64,000 nt of DNA from Schlesneria sphaerica (GCF_044336245.1 NZ_CP172346.1:1736001-1800000); one strand, 5' to 3'; positions 18,259 through 28,044 are shown, counted from the stretch's first letter. Notes: a model not told the origin generated them from the letters alone. Translations and numbers: made by a program.

Positions 18259-19566
18259 ATGTCTTCAGTCGCATCGCCTAAGGTTCGCCTTACGTCCCTG
18301 GACCAGTTTCGTGGTTACACGATGTTCGGAATGCTGCTGGTCAACTTTCTGGGTGGATACGCGATGTGCCCCCGGATCCTGAAGCATACGCACGACTACT
18401 GCAGCTACGCCGATACGATCATGCCCCAGTTCCTGTTCGCGGCAGGCTTTGCCATGAGGCTGAGCCTGGGGAAGCGAATGGAATCCGGGGGCAAGATGCC
18501 CTGGGGACGCGCAATCCGACGAATCGTCGGCCTGGGACTGGTGGCCATCCTCTGGTACTCCTACTGCGACTTAGACGGAATCATTAAAGATTACCAATCG
18601 AAGCCGCTCGGCGATGTGCTGTTTCAGCTCTTCAAACGTCGGTGGTTTCAGACGCTAATGCACATTGCCGTCACGTCGCTTTGGATTTTGCCGGTCGTGA
18701 CTTCGCACTGGAAGATTCGCGTCGGATACATGTTCTTCTCAGTCATTCTGCACTTCTGCCTCTCGTGGTGGTTCAATTTTGAGTGGGTGAATACAGACCC
18801 CAACGGGATTGATGGGGGACCCCTTGGATTTTTGACGTGGGCCGTTCCTGCCATCTGCGGAACCTTGGCCTGCGACGCCGTACGAGCATTTGGCACCGGT
18901 GCGGCGACCCGCATCGCACTCGGCGGTGTCGGAGTGATGTTGATCGGTTGGATCATTTCTAATGGAACCGTCCTGTATAACTATCCTGCAACTCCGCAGG
19001 ATGACGCCCAGCTCACTTCGTCGACCTCTGCCGCTGCTCCCACGGCCGCCGCACCGGTTGACACAGCACAAGCGACGACGGCGAAGCCCCGCAACAAGAA
19101 ACTTGCGCTCGATCCGGTGATCACGACGATGGATCGACTGAAGTCATGGGACGGGACTCTGGCCGAACCACCATTCGTTCCACCTCCGGTTGCGGGCAAA
19201 GAATTTGAACCGAAGGGGCAGGAGGGAACCAGTAAGATGTACCGCCATTGGAATTACTGGATGATGAGTCAACGCAGCGGCAACCCCTCCTATCCGACAT
19301 TTGCCGCCGGATTTTCCCTGGTCATCTATGCGTTGTTTCTGTGGGCCTGCGACGGGCGTGGGTGGAATCTCGGATTCTTCCGAACGCTCGGCACCAATTC
19401 CCTTGCGGCCTACATCCTGCACAGTGTCGCGGGGTGGATCGTGGTTCCCTATTTTCCAAAGGACTCTTCTGAGTGGCGCGCGCTCTTAGGGTTCGCCTGC
19501 TTCACCCTGATCGTCTACCTCTGCTGCCGCCTCCTCGAGCGACTTGGTTGGTACATCCGCGTCTGA
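18259..19566 (+). CDS. membrane acyltransferase-like protein (DUF5009/HGSNAT-like), copy 2
   Basis: The 435-residue paralogue of the preceding gene shares SLDQFRGYTMFGMLLVNFLG (residues about 14-33), CSYADTIMPQFLFAAGF, the AEPPFVPPP motif and HWNYWMMSQR. Its hydrophilic insert (about 235-330) is Ala/Thr-rich and differs from copy 1. Start chosen at ATG 18259; the open frame reaches back to a TTG at 18202 but that extension is not shared by copy 1. The pair probably arose by tandem duplication. Role in transmembrane acetylation of envelope sugars is inferred from family. Confidence 0.88.
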   Translation: MSSVASPKVRLTSLDQFRGYTMFGMLLVNFLGGYAMCPRILKHTHDYCSYADTIMPQFLFAAGFAMRLSLGKRMESGGKMPWGRAIRRIVGLGLVAILWYSYCDLDGIIKDYQSKPLGDVLFQLFKRRWFQTLMHIAVTSLWILPVVTSHWKIRVGYMFFSVILHFCLSWWFNFEWVNTDPNGIDGGPLGFLTWAVPAICGTLACDAVRAFGTGAATRIALGGVGVMLIGWIISNGTVLYNYPATPQDDAQLTSSTSAAAPTAAAPVDTAQATTAKPRNKKLALDPVITTMDRLKSWDGTLAEPPFVPPPVAGKEFEPKGQEGTSKMYRHWNYWMMSQRSGNPSYPTFAAGFSLVIYALFLWACDGRGWNLGFFRTLGTNSLAAYILHSVAGWIVVPYFPKDSSEWRALLGFACFTLIVYLCCRLLERLGWYIRV

Positions 19567-19833
19567 TCGAACAGCGATGCTCTGTTGACGACCGTGTTTT
19601 CACACCGAGTCACGGCCTCAATCATCCAGAGGGATCAACGAGTCGTTACGGAGCAAGATGAACCGATCGCAGTCTCCAGAAATCACGACACGCGAGGCGG
19701 TTGTCTGCGATGACATCCCCTCGCGCGACAGACTTCGGTCGACGCAGAAATGCCGGTACACTCCTGCTGATGAACGGATCATTCTCGGTTCCGGTCATCA
19801 TTAGTTTAACCCATCAGTACAGACTGACGAGGA

Positions 19834-21066
19834 ATGCCCATGTGGATCCAACGACTGCATTGCAGATTCGCTCCTGCTTTTCTACTGGCCGTTGTGTGCG
19901 GAAACCAGTTGACCGCCTCGGCCGCTGAATTCGATCTTGAGAAGTTGAAGCGTCTGGATGCAGTGATGCAGAAGTACGTCGAAGACAAAACGGTCGCGGG
20001 GCTTACTGCGGCAATCGGTTCACGAGAAGGGATCGTTGCCACCTCCGCGCTCGGCTATTTAAACCGTGAGCAGAAACTCAAGATGCCCGTCGACGCACTC
20101 TTTCGGATCGCGTCGATGACAAAACCGATCACCGCCATCGGGATCATGATGCTGGTGGATGACGGCAAACTCTCAGTCGACGACCCCGTCGAAAAACATC
20201 TTCCGGAGTTCCGGGGCCAACTGCTTATCGAGACTGCTGGTAAAGATCAGCTTGCTCTCAAGAAGCCTTCCCGTCCAATCGTCATCCGCGATCTGCTCAC
20301 ACATACCTCCGGGCTGCCTGGGGGTTTCCCGTCGGGGATTTCGGACCTGTATTTCCGCCGACAGTTGACGCTGGGCGAAGCGACCGCGATCAGTTCCCAA
20401 CGCCCCTTGGACTTTGAACCCGGAACGAAGTGGGCCTACTGCAATGCGGGCATCGACGTTCTCGGCCGTATCGTGGAGGTTGTGTCCGGTGTCTCGTTTG
20501 AAACATTCCTCGAGAACCGTTTGTTTCAGCCGCTGGGGATGCGGGACACGACGTTCTATCCCAGTGACGAACAGCTTCAGCGACTGGCAGCTCTCTACGA
20601 CATGAAGAACGGAGAACTGTCGCACGCCGGATATCAATTGGTCGGGCCGTCCAGGAATGCTCGCCACCCGATTCCTGCAGGGGGGCTGTTTTCGACAGCT
20701 CAAGATCTCGGAAAACTCTACCGCATGATGTTGACGCGTGGCGCGATTGGCGAGCTTCGACTGCTCTCGGAACAGAGCGTCGCAGCGATGACCAGCAATC
20801 AAGTCGGAGATTTGCCCGCCGGCTTCACGTCCGGAGTCGGGATGGGTTTCGGATGGCAGGTGATCCGTCGACCGGAAGGGGTGCACGAGATGATGTCTGC
20901 CGGAACCTACGGGCACGGAGGGGCCTTTGGAACACAAGCATGGATCGATCCGGTAAAGGATGTCTTTGTCATCCTGCTGATACAACGCTCGGGACTGCCA
21001 AACGCCGACGCGTCTGAAATGCGTGCAGAACTGCAGACGGTGGCAGTCGAAGCGTTGGCAAAGTGA
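19834..21066 (+). CDS. class C beta-lactamase-like serine hydrolase, exported
   Basis: The 410-residue protein has a signal peptide (about 1-31, ending ASAAE) and the catalytic motifs of the beta-lactamase/penicillin-binding-protein superfamily: SMTK (S94, K97), YCN (Y202-N204) and HGG near the C-terminus (GHGGAFGTQ). Proteins of this group in planctomycetes are mostly esterases or D-aminopeptidase-like enzymes rather than drug-resistance enzymes, so an antibiotic role should not be assumed. The start is ATG 19834 with a GACGAGGA box upstream; ATG 19840 is possible too. It converges with rsmB, only 7 bp apart. Confidence 0.93.
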   Translation: MPMWIQRLHCRFAPAFLLAVVCGNQLTASAAEFDLEKLKRLDAVMQKYVEDKTVAGLTAAIGSREGIVATSALGYLNREQKLKMPVDALFRIASMTKPITAIGIMMLVDDGKLSVDDPVEKHLPEFRGQLLIETAGKDQLALKKPSRPIVIRDLLTHTSGLPGGFPSGISDLYFRRQLTLGEATAISSQRPLDFEPGTKWAYCNAGIDVLGRIVEVVSGVSFETFLENRLFQPLGMRDTTFYPSDEQLQRLAALYDMKNGELSHAGYQLVGPSRNARHPIPAGGLFSTAQDLGKLYRMMLTRGAIGELRLLSEQSVAAMTSNQVGDLPAGFTSGVGMGFGWQVIRRPEGVHEMMSAGTYGHGGAFGTQAWIDPVKDVFVILLIQRSGLPNADASEMRAELQTVAVEALAK

Positions 21067-21073
21067 AGCCAGT

Positions 21074-22474
21074 TCAGTCCTTGATCAGCAGCGCCTGATA
21101 AGCTCCGTCGCCAGGTTCGCCGGGAAGAAACTGCTGTTCTTCCGCGAGCCTGACGTTCGGAAAATACGTCAGGATCTTGCGCACGATTTCCTGATTCTCA
21201 TTTGGCTCGATGCTGCACGTGGAGTAGACCAGCCGACCCTGCGGAGCGAGTCGCTCAAGCGATTTTCCCAGCAGATTTTCCTGAATTCCTTTCAGCGACT
21301 CGATCCCGTCAGGGGTAATTCGCCAACGGGCCTCCGGCCGTTTTCCGAGCACTCCCGTATTCGAACAGGGGACGTCAACCAGAATGGCGTGGAAGGGACC
21401 TTGAGGCAGACGGTACCCTTCTTCATCGACCAGTTGCGTCCGAATGATCTCGGCTCCCAGTCGCCGCGCGTTATCGTTGACGATTTCCAGCCGGTCCGAA
21501 CGGATATCCGTCGCCAGAATCTCGCCCTGATTCTGCATGATGGCAGCCAGGTGGCAGGTTTTACCGCCAGGAGCCGCGCAGACATCCCACACACGCTGCC
21601 CCGGTTGTGGAGCCAGTCGCGCTGCAGAATGGCCGGCAGAAAAGTCTTGAACGAAGAATAGCCCCTCCGCATAGCCGGGAAGTTGATCGACGCGGGACAC
21701 CCCATCCACAACCATGGTATCTGAGTCACTTTGGGGTTCGATGGCGATTCCCGCCTCTCGGAAGATCCTCAAGACATCGGCGGGAGTGGATCGCAGCGTA
21801 TTCGCCCGAATCGTCAGCGGAGGAGACGTGTTGAACCACTGACACAGGCGCAGCAATTGTTCGGAGGTAAACCGTTTTACCCAACGCTCTGTAAGCCACA
21901 GAGGCATGCTGTAGGCGCTGGCGAGGTAGGCGGGAAAATCGGACTTCGGATCGAAGAAGACGGGCTTCGTCAGTTTGCGATGCCGGCCATCACTCAGTGG
22001 AACGGCCGCATCGGAGGGTTCTGTCGTATATTGAGTCGTCGTGAGACGCGTGGCCCCTCGTAGTACTCCGTTAACAAAGCCGCTCCAGCGCATTCTCCCG
22101 GCACGCTTACAGAGTTCGACGGTCTCGTGAACGGCGGCATGAGGCGGAATACCGTCGAGAAACAGAATCTGATAAACACCCAGCCGCAGAATGGTCCAAA
22201 GCGATATCTCGACCTGGTCAGCCGGTCGGGCGATCAGAGTCTTGAGAATCGCGTCCAGCGTTGCCTGTCGACGAACCACACCGCAGGCGAGTTCCGTCGC
22301 AAGTCCACGTTCTTTCGCGGGAAGTCCGGATTCCCGGAAGACACGGTCGAGCAGATCACTGACCCACATTCCGGTAGCGCGATGCTCTTCCAGAACCCTC
22401 AGTGCAGCTTCACGAGAAGAGCGAATCGAAAGAGACAAAGGTTCATCAGAGATCGGTTCGGTGGGCTTTGGCAT
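21074..22474 (-). CDS. rsmB: 16S rRNA (cytosine(967)-C(5))-methyltransferase RsmB
   Basis: The 466-residue protein carries an N-terminal NusB-like RNA-binding domain (about 20-150: AALRVLEEHR, ERGLATELACGVVRR, HAAVHETVELCK) and a C-terminal SAM-dependent methyltransferase domain with VWDVCAAPGGKT (motif I), VDVPCSNTGVLGKRPEARW (motif IV, Cys) and YSTCSIEPNENQ (motif VI, catalytic Cys). It methylates C967 of 16S rRNA in E. coli. Start chosen at ATG 22474, which has GGAAGAAG just upstream; an open frame continues to 22666 but without family likeness. It is monocistronic as far as visible. Confidence 0.93.
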   Translation of the reverse strand: MPKPTEPISDEPLSLSIRSSREAALRVLEEHRATGMWVSDLLDRVFRESGLPAKERGLATELACGVVRRQATLDAILKTLIARPADQVEISLWTILRLGVYQILFLDGIPPHAAVHETVELCKRAGRMRWSGFVNGVLRGATRLTTTQYTTEPSDAAVPLSDGRHRKLTKPVFFDPKSDFPAYLASAYSMPLWLTERWVKRFTSEQLLRLCQWFNTSPPLTIRANTLRSTPADVLRIFREAGIAIEPQSDSDTMVVDGVSRVDQLPGYAEGLFFVQDFSAGHSAARLAPQPGQRVWDVCAAPGGKTCHLAAIMQNQGEILATDIRSDRLEIVNDNARRLGAEIIRTQLVDEEGYRLPQGPFHAILVDVPCSNTGVLGKRPEARWRITPDGIESLKGIQENLLGKSLERLAPQGRLVYSTCSIEPNENQEIVRKILTYFPNVRLAEEQQFLPGEPGDGAYQALLIKD

Positions 22475-22747
22475 TCTTCTTCCATTAGAGATACAGCGAA
22501 TCACACATGGCTGTGGTTCGTTCGGGCCCGTAATTCGTGGCCCGCCACAGTTCGCTGCGACTTCCGCGAAGCATGACGACCTTTTCCGAAAAATAAAGCC
22601 TCGGGATCTTGAGGTCGCAAAATATGATAGACGCCACAGACGCCCTGAGAACCATGAATTTTGCATGTTTCTCAGATGTTGACAGGGCGATGAGATGATC
22701 AGCGGGATGATTTATTGGCAGGAATCCCGCTGAATCACGGATACTGA

Positions 22748-22777
22748 ATGCCAATTTGGCTGTTTCGATGGTATAAT
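22748..22777 (+). promoter_or_regulatory. candidate sigma-70 promoter for the small gene and fhcA
   Basis: A perfect TATAAT (22772-22777) lies 18 bp after ATGCCA (22748-22753), which matches TTGACA in four of six positions. It is 68 bp upstream of the start codon at 22846, giving a leader of about 60 nt. The -10 box is strong; the -35 is weak, so this is a moderate call. Confidence 0.5.
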
Positions 22778-22845
22778 GAGTTTCACGACTGCGCTCGCAA
22801 GAGCCGCAACGGATTGGACCGAAAACGATTTGCGAAAGGAAACCT

Positions 22846-23115
22846 ATGGCAAAGCAATGGTTAAAGCGATTGACCGTAGAGCAGGCGGAAGCGGACAATT
22901 CTGGCGAAGGCGGCGATAACGTCGTTCCATTTGGCGTGAAGAACTCGGAATGGGTCAGACTGGTCTCGAAGATTCGGGACGGCGATCAGCTTTACGCTTA
23001 CAGAGAATCTCCTCCTCGACATAGTCGCGCCTTCAAGCATGCCATCCCTTCAGAGGGTGTTGCACTTGTTCGTGATGGTGACGTGGTAGCCCAGGTGGCA
23101 ACTCGGGGACGATGA
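22846..23115 (+). CDS. small conserved-looking protein upstream of fhcA
   Basis: The 89-residue hydrophilic protein starts MAKQWLKRLTVEQ and has a clear AAAGGAAA box before its ATG. No membrane segment, Cys cluster or known motif is visible; the central part has the pattern WVRLVSKIRDGDQLYAYRES. Only 13 bp separate its stop from the fhcA start, so the two are almost certainly co-transcribed. The family was not recognised and no function is assigned. Confidence 0.75.
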   Translation: MAKQWLKRLTVEQAEADNSGEGGDNVVPFGVKNSEWVRLVSKIRDGDQLYAYRESPPRHSRAFKHAIPSEGVALVRDGDVVAQVATRGR

Positions 23116-23128
23116 GAATCGGCTGGAT

Positions 23129-24790
23129 ATGTCCATCCTTCTGCTCCGTAACGGAAGAGTCTACGACCCGGCCAACGGCATCAATGGTGCCCAAAAGGAC
23201 CTTTGGATTGTCGACGGACGTATCGCGTCGGCACCTGCCGATCCGGCGTTTCGAGCAGACCGTGTGATCGATGCCACCGGGCTTGTTGTCATGCCTGGTG
23301 GTGTTGACATGCACTGTCACATTGCGGGTCCCAAAGTCAACGCAGCACGGAAGATGCTGCCCGAAGACCGTCGCAAGGCGGATCACATGGTGCGGTCGAA
23401 CCTCACACGTTCGGGAACCATTGGAAGTGTCCCCAGTACGTTCGCGACAGGGTACCTTTACGCGGGACTGGGATACACGACAGCGTTCGACGCAGCAATC
23501 CCCCCGCTGACAGCGCGTCACGCGCATGAAGAATTTGTCGACACTCCGATGATCGACAAAGGGTTTCTTGTTCTCGCAGGAAACAACCACTTTGTCATGC
23601 GACAACTCCAGCGTGCCGAACCTCAACTGGTTCAGGCGTATCTGGGTTGGTTGCTGCATGCGACCAAAGGCTACGGAATCAAGGTTGTGAACCCGGGCGG
23701 GGTCGAGAACTGGAAGAACCGGGCCAACGGAAACGTGAAGACACTTGACGACCCTGTCGAAGGTTTCGGGATCAGCCCGCGAGATATTCTACGCGGTGTC
23801 GCCTCGGCTGTTGACGGTCTCAGGCTGCCGCACTCGGTCCACATTCATGGGAACAATCTGGGACTTCCCGGAAACTGGACGACGACACTCGACACGATGA
23901 AGGCGTTGGAGGGTCATCGCGGTCACCTCACGCATATTCAATTTCACAGCTATGGCGGTGACCCGGATGATCAGTCAACGTTTCGGTCTGAAGTCCCGCA
24001 ACTTGCTGAGTATATCAACCAGCATCCGAATTTGACGATCGATGTCGGACAAGTCATGTTTGGCCATACGGTCTCGATGACGGGCGATGGTCCACTCGGC
24101 CACTACCTCCATCGCGTCATCGGTGGCAAATGGTTCAGCGGTGATATCGAGCAGGAAGCAGGCTGCGGCATCGTTCCGATCGTCTACAAAGAAAAAAGTT
24201 TCGTCCACGCCCTCCAATGGGCCGTCGGTCTTGAATGGTACCTTCTGGTGGAGGACCCCTGGCGGGTCGCCATGAGTACAGACCACCCGAACGGAGCATC
24301 GTTCCTCGCCTATCCTCAAATTATCGCCTTGCTGATGGACCGGAACCGTCGCGAAGAGGCAATTTCTCGATTGCCTGCCCGGTTGCGAGAGAAAACGGTG
24401 CTGGCAGATCTTCACCGCGAGTACACGCTCGAAGAGATTGCCATTATCACCCGTGCTGGCCCGGCGCGCATGCTCGGACTTACCCGGAAAGGGCATCTGG
24501 GTCCGGGAGCGGATGCAGACATCACCGTTTACACTCCCGATCCAGACATCGAACGGATGTTTGAACTGCCACGTTATGTGATCAAATCCGGGAGAATGCT
24601 GATCGAGCAGGGGGAAATCCGAGAAACCCTCGAAGGGATCACACTCCAGACGGCACCTGACTACGACGAGGGTGTCATTCCGTCAATTCGAGAGTGGTTC
24701 AATTCCAGTTACACGATGCAGTTCAATAACTACAGCATCGCCGAGCACGAATTCGCTCCTACGCAAGTTCAAGAAGGCAAGCCAGCTTAA
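23129..24790 (+). CDS. fhcA: formyltransferase/hydrolase complex subunit A (formylmethanofuran dehydrogenase A homologue)
   Basis: The 553-residue protein is an amidohydrolase-fold enzyme of the FmdA/FwdA/FhcA family. Visible hallmarks are MPGGVDMHCHIAGPK (metal-binding His62 and His64), HIHGNNLGLPGNW, QFHSYGG, GDIEQEAGCGIVP and STDHPNGASF (catalytic Asp). In bacteria FhcA is part of the Fhc complex that releases formate from formyl-methanofuran in the tetrahydromethanopterin-linked C1 oxidation pathway, known in methylotrophs and planctomycetes; the enzyme acts in the cytoplasm. Partner subunits (FhcB, C, D) are not in this window. It follows a small gene by 13 bp. Confidence 0.94.
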   Translation: MSILLLRNGRVYDPANGINGAQKDLWIVDGRIASAPADPAFRADRVIDATGLVVMPGGVDMHCHIAGPKVNAARKMLPEDRRKADHMVRSNLTRSGTIGSVPSTFATGYLYAGLGYTTAFDAAIPPLTARHAHEEFVDTPMIDKGFLVLAGNNHFVMRQLQRAEPQLVQAYLGWLLHATKGYGIKVVNPGGVENWKNRANGNVKTLDDPVEGFGISPRDILRGVASAVDGLRLPHSVHIHGNNLGLPGNWTTTLDTMKALEGHRGHLTHIQFHSYGGDPDDQSTFRSEVPQLAEYINQHPNLTIDVGQVMFGHTVSMTGDGPLGHYLHRVIGGKWFSGDIEQEAGCGIVPIVYKEKSFVHALQWAVGLEWYLLVEDPWRVAMSTDHPNGASFLAYPQIIALLMDRNRREEAISRLPARLREKTVLADLHREYTLEEIAIITRAGPARMLGLTRKGHLGPGADADITVYTPDPDIERMFELPRYVIKSGRMLIEQGEIRETLEGITLQTAPDYDEGVIPSIREWFNSSYTMQFNNYSIAEHEFAPTQVQEGKPA

Positions 24791-24877
24791 CTTCGCTGCT
24801 GGCCTGCCTCCTGAAGCTGACGGGAATTCCGATGCGAACCGCGTACCGTGGAACGATCGGTCGACGTGCCATGGCAA

Positions 24878-26329
24878 TTAGAATTCGAGATGGTACTTTT
24901 CTGTCATCGCACGCCTGACCGCAACCAGTCCATCTTCAATCTGCTTCCACTCTGAGAACCGGACACCTTTTGCGGCCTGATTCGCTTCGGCATCGATTAC
25001 TCCCGGGGACGTGGCGCCGCTGTAATACGAGTTCCAGCCCGAATTGTATGGCCCGACATTTCCGTAGTAGGCGCGCGAGGCGTAAGCTGAATAAGTCTGT
25101 TCTTTACGGGTCCCCGTGTTGATCTTCTGCATCCGGTCTGACTGCCCCTGATAGCGAAGTGAACTGCTGACTCGCGCCCCGAAGTCGAGCAGCGCAGGAT
25201 CGACGTTCAGTTTTGGCAGGTCATCGATTTTGCGACCATATCGTTCAAAGTACACCGCGTGATTGTGTTTCTCTTTATTCAAAGTCGCTCGCAGATCATC
25301 AAGGAGAACGCGAATTGAGTTGCAGTATTTGAGAGACGATTTGGGTTGAAGATCTTCTGGTGTGGTGCTGGTCACCTGAGTACTCGCGGAAATTGCATGA
25401 GTAATCGAAGGAGGTTCCAGCAACGAGATGACCTGTCTTGCACTTCCCGGAGAGAACGTACCTGTCCCTTTCACCTGCTTACCCGCAACGGTCCACTTCC
25501 AGCCTTCTACGTCATCCGACGACGCTCCGACGCGACTCAAGATTTCGGCAATCAGGTCGTCCAGGAATGGCTTTAAAGGTGCTGCATCCCGGTCGAAATC
25601 GACAGTTGCGGTACCGGTTCGACCTGTGTCCACTGTGAGCCGGATTGTAATTCCCTTTGCCGACGCCAGCACCTGAGCCACATTCTTTGCCGCGGACTCG
25701 GAGCCGATCCAACTGTAAGACTTGAGGGTCTCAGCAACTTCCGACTCGGAAAAGTTTTCCTGGAGATCAATCGCCAGGACGAACTGAGATTCTCCTGACC
25801 CTTGTAACGCGGACGTCAGATAAGGGGACAGTTTCTGTTTGCCACTGGGTCCCTGCTTCAACCAGCGGGTAATGAATTGGCGACTTGCAGATGTGGTCGC
25901 CAGCCAGAGACCATCGCCGGTGTCGACAACGTAGCCATCGGCCCCAAATTGGGCCATCTTCTTTCCGGCGACATCTTCGATCTCACCCGGCAGCCACATC
26001 GACAACTTGTCGAGCGTCAGCGTCTCCTCTGGGACGATAATCGAATACTTCTTGATTGCTGTAAGTGTGTCAGACAGGTCCAGTTCCGAACCCACAATAA
26101 TCTGCTTGGTACCGGGCGGAACCAGTGATTCCTGCTGGATAAACGATTCTGTCGCCTGTTTCAGCCAACCCTCTTTTTTGGCGAGCGACGATTTGTAGAC
26201 GTCCCCCACGTTGATTTTCGCCACGGCATTCACGTCCGGCGGCAACCAGTCGAGAGGATCTGCAGCCGCCGAGAAGTTCGTAATGATTCCGACACAACCG
26301 AGCAACCCTACCCAAGTCTTGAACCACAT
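24878..26329 (-). CDS. exported protein of unknown function
   Basis: The 483-residue protein has a signal peptide (MWFKTWVGLLGCVGIITNFSAAA, cleavage near residue 23) followed by a soluble region starting DPLDWLPPDVNAVAKINV. There are no membrane helices, Cys clusters or enzymatic motifs; the C-terminus (about 400-460) contains a Tyr/Gly/Asn/Ser-rich stretch (YSAYASRAYYGNVGPYNSG). The opening resembles planctomycete proteins in which a secreted domain has alternating beta strands and helices, but I cannot name the family. It converges with fhcA, 87 bp apart. Confidence 0.75.
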   Translation of the reverse strand: MWFKTWVGLLGCVGIITNFSAAADPLDWLPPDVNAVAKINVGDVYKSSLAKKEGWLKQATESFIQQESLVPPGTKQIIVGSELDLSDTLTAIKKYSIIVPEETLTLDKLSMWLPGEIEDVAGKKMAQFGADGYVVDTGDGLWLATTSASRQFITRWLKQGPSGKQKLSPYLTSALQGSGESQFVLAIDLQENFSESEVAETLKSYSWIGSESAAKNVAQVLASAKGITIRLTVDTGRTGTATVDFDRDAAPLKPFLDDLIAEILSRVGASSDDVEGWKWTVAGKQVKGTGTFSPGSARQVISLLEPPSITHAISASTQVTSTTPEDLQPKSSLKYCNSIRVLLDDLRATLNKEKHNHAVYFERYGRKIDDLPKLNVDPALLDFGARVSSSLRYQGQSDRMQKINTGTRKEQTYSAYASRAYYGNVGPYNSGWNSYYSGATSPGVIDAEANQAAKGVRFSEWKQIEDGLVAVRRAMTEKYHLEF

Positions 26330-26622
26330 GGAATGTTCTTCTTAAAAGGCACAATGTACACTTGAACAAGACTACACTGAGTGGGATTCTGTCATGTCGA
26401 TTTCAGATTTTCAATCGGATTGCTTTACCACCAAAAACCTCGCAGAGCACCAGTTCATTTCGACAGACTGATGGATTGTGGAACAGGAACGGGACTGGAT
26501 TGCAGACGGAATCGCGGCGCGATGATCTCATTTGCACAGCGGTCTCGTTAAAAGAATGAGTGGTCACGGTCTCGCTGACAGGACGATTGCGACAGAGCAT
26601 CACTACTCTGAGAGGATCCCAA

Positions 26623-28044
26623 ATGCTCATGCTGTGCGCGCTGTTATTGGCCTCGTCCCCGATCGATGTGGCGGGAGCTAAGCAGTTATTTCTCGACAGA
26701 CGTTTCATCGCCGAAAGTGAACGAGTCACACTCCAGACAAACCCGGCCCAGAAGGTGGGGATGATTCTGGATGGAGAGGGGAAACCGATTCAGGGGCATA
26801 TCAGCCGCGTGATCGATGACCAGGGAACAGTGAAGCTGTACCTCGGGGCCGACAGCGTCGACATCTACGAAAGCGCGGATGGGCTTCACTTCAAAGCGGC
26901 GGGCAGTCGCCTGTCGGGAGGCCACTTCACTACGATTTTTCTGGATGAGCATACGCCGGATGCGACGCAGCGATACAAACTGTTTCACCTCGAGTTTTCG
27001 CCCCCCTTTGATCCGCAGAGACACGGGGTCTTCGCCAGCTACTCCGATGACGGAATTCACTTTACAAAAGCGGGGCGCGTGCTCCCCTTTTTCACAGACA
27101 ACCCGACGATCGTGCAATGGGACCCGCAAATCGGCCGGTACGTAATCTACACGCGCGCGTTCGATTACAGTTCCGAAAATCAACGAAGAATCGGCCGAAT
27201 CGAACTTGACGACCCATTGCAACCGTGGCCCTACAAGAAGTCGGCCAATGATCGAATGTTTCTGGGAATCGACAATGTCGACGTCGTACTGTCCGCTGAT
27301 GAAGAAGACGATCCGCACTCTGACATCTACTACAATGCAGCGATGATCTACCCATGGGCGGCCGACACCCACTTGATGTTCACATCCCAGTTCCGTCACT
27401 TTTCGCCGCAGAGGAATCCGTTCATTCGTCCTCGAGTCCCCGGGCAGTGGGAAGATTTCGGCATGCTGGAAGTGCAACTGGCCGTGAGTCGCGATGGCCG
27501 GACATGGAGTCGCCCCACTCGCGATGCCTATTTTCCTACCGGACTTCCCGATGAATGGGATCGCTGGTACTCCGTTATGGCTCCAGGAATCATCCGAAGA
27601 GGAAACTATCTTTACCAGTACTACTACTCCAGCGGCCAGCTGCATGACTCTGTCGCGTTACGCCCTGAATATGAGGAGACAGCAAAGCAAAAGGGCGGAG
27701 TGGGAATCGTGCGTCAGAGACTGGATGGCTTCGTCTCTGCTGACTGCGATCACAAAGGGGGATCACTCCGCACTCCCGTGTTGGTCTTCCGCGGAAACAC
27801 GCTACGTCTGAACATCGACACAGGGGCGATGGGTACGGCCTTCGTCGAACTTCAGGATGAGCAGGGAGTTCCCATCCCCGGGTTCACCCTGGCTGAATGC
27901 GAAGAAATCGGCGGCAACTTCATCGACCAACGCGTTTACTGGAGAGGTAGCCCAGACGTCTCATCCCTGGCAACGAAGCCCATCCGGATGAAAGTCGTGA
28001 TGAAGCGGGCGAAGTTCTACTCCTTTCAGTTCACTGACGGCTGA
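26623..28044 (+). CDS. exported beta-propeller protein, glycoside-hydrolase-43/32-like
   Basis: The protein of about 473 residues has a signal peptide (MLMLCALLLASSPIDVAGA) and a series of blade-like repeats typical of five-bladed propellers, e.g. HGVFASYSDDGIHFTKAGRV, FGMLEVQLAVSRDGRTWSRP and DEWDRWYSVMAPGIIRRGNY. A C-terminal beta-sandwich (about 395-473, SLRTPVLVFRGNTLRLNID) follows. The fold suggests a glycoside hydrolase or sugar-binding protein outside the cytoplasm; catalytic acids cannot be assigned with certainty. Start chosen at ATG 26623, preceded by GAGAGGA; a GTG at 26560 would add 21 residues ahead of the signal. Confidence 0.8.
   Translation: MLMLCALLLASSPIDVAGAKQLFLDRRFIAESERVTLQTNPAQKVGMILDGEGKPIQGHISRVIDDQGTVKLYLGADSVDIYESADGLHFKAAGSRLSGGHFTTIFLDEHTPDATQRYKLFHLEFSPPFDPQRHGVFASYSDDGIHFTKAGRVLPFFTDNPTIVQWDPQIGRYVIYTRAFDYSSENQRRIGRIELDDPLQPWPYKKSANDRMFLGIDNVDVVLSADEEDDPHSDIYYNAAMIYPWAADTHLMFTSQFRHFSPQRNPFIRPRVPGQWEDFGMLEVQLAVSRDGRTWSRPTRDAYFPTGLPDEWDRWYSVMAPGIIRRGNYLYQYYYSSGQLHDSVALRPEYEETAKQKGGVGIVRQRLDGFVSADCDHKGGSLRTPVLVFRGNTLRLNIDTGAMGTAFVELQDEQGVPIPGFTLAECEEIGGNFIDQRVYWRGSPDVSSLATKPIRMKVVMKRAKFYSFQFTDG

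Noticed and set aside
19834..21066. Possible antibiotic-resistance beta-lactamase
   Set aside because: The SxxK/YxN/HGG motifs define the superfamily only; planctomycete members of this kind are mostly esterases or peptidases, so resistance is not claimed.
26686..27645. Minus-strand open frame of 319 codons
   Set aside because: Shadow of the beta-propeller gene on the other strand; no signal, motif or ribosome site.
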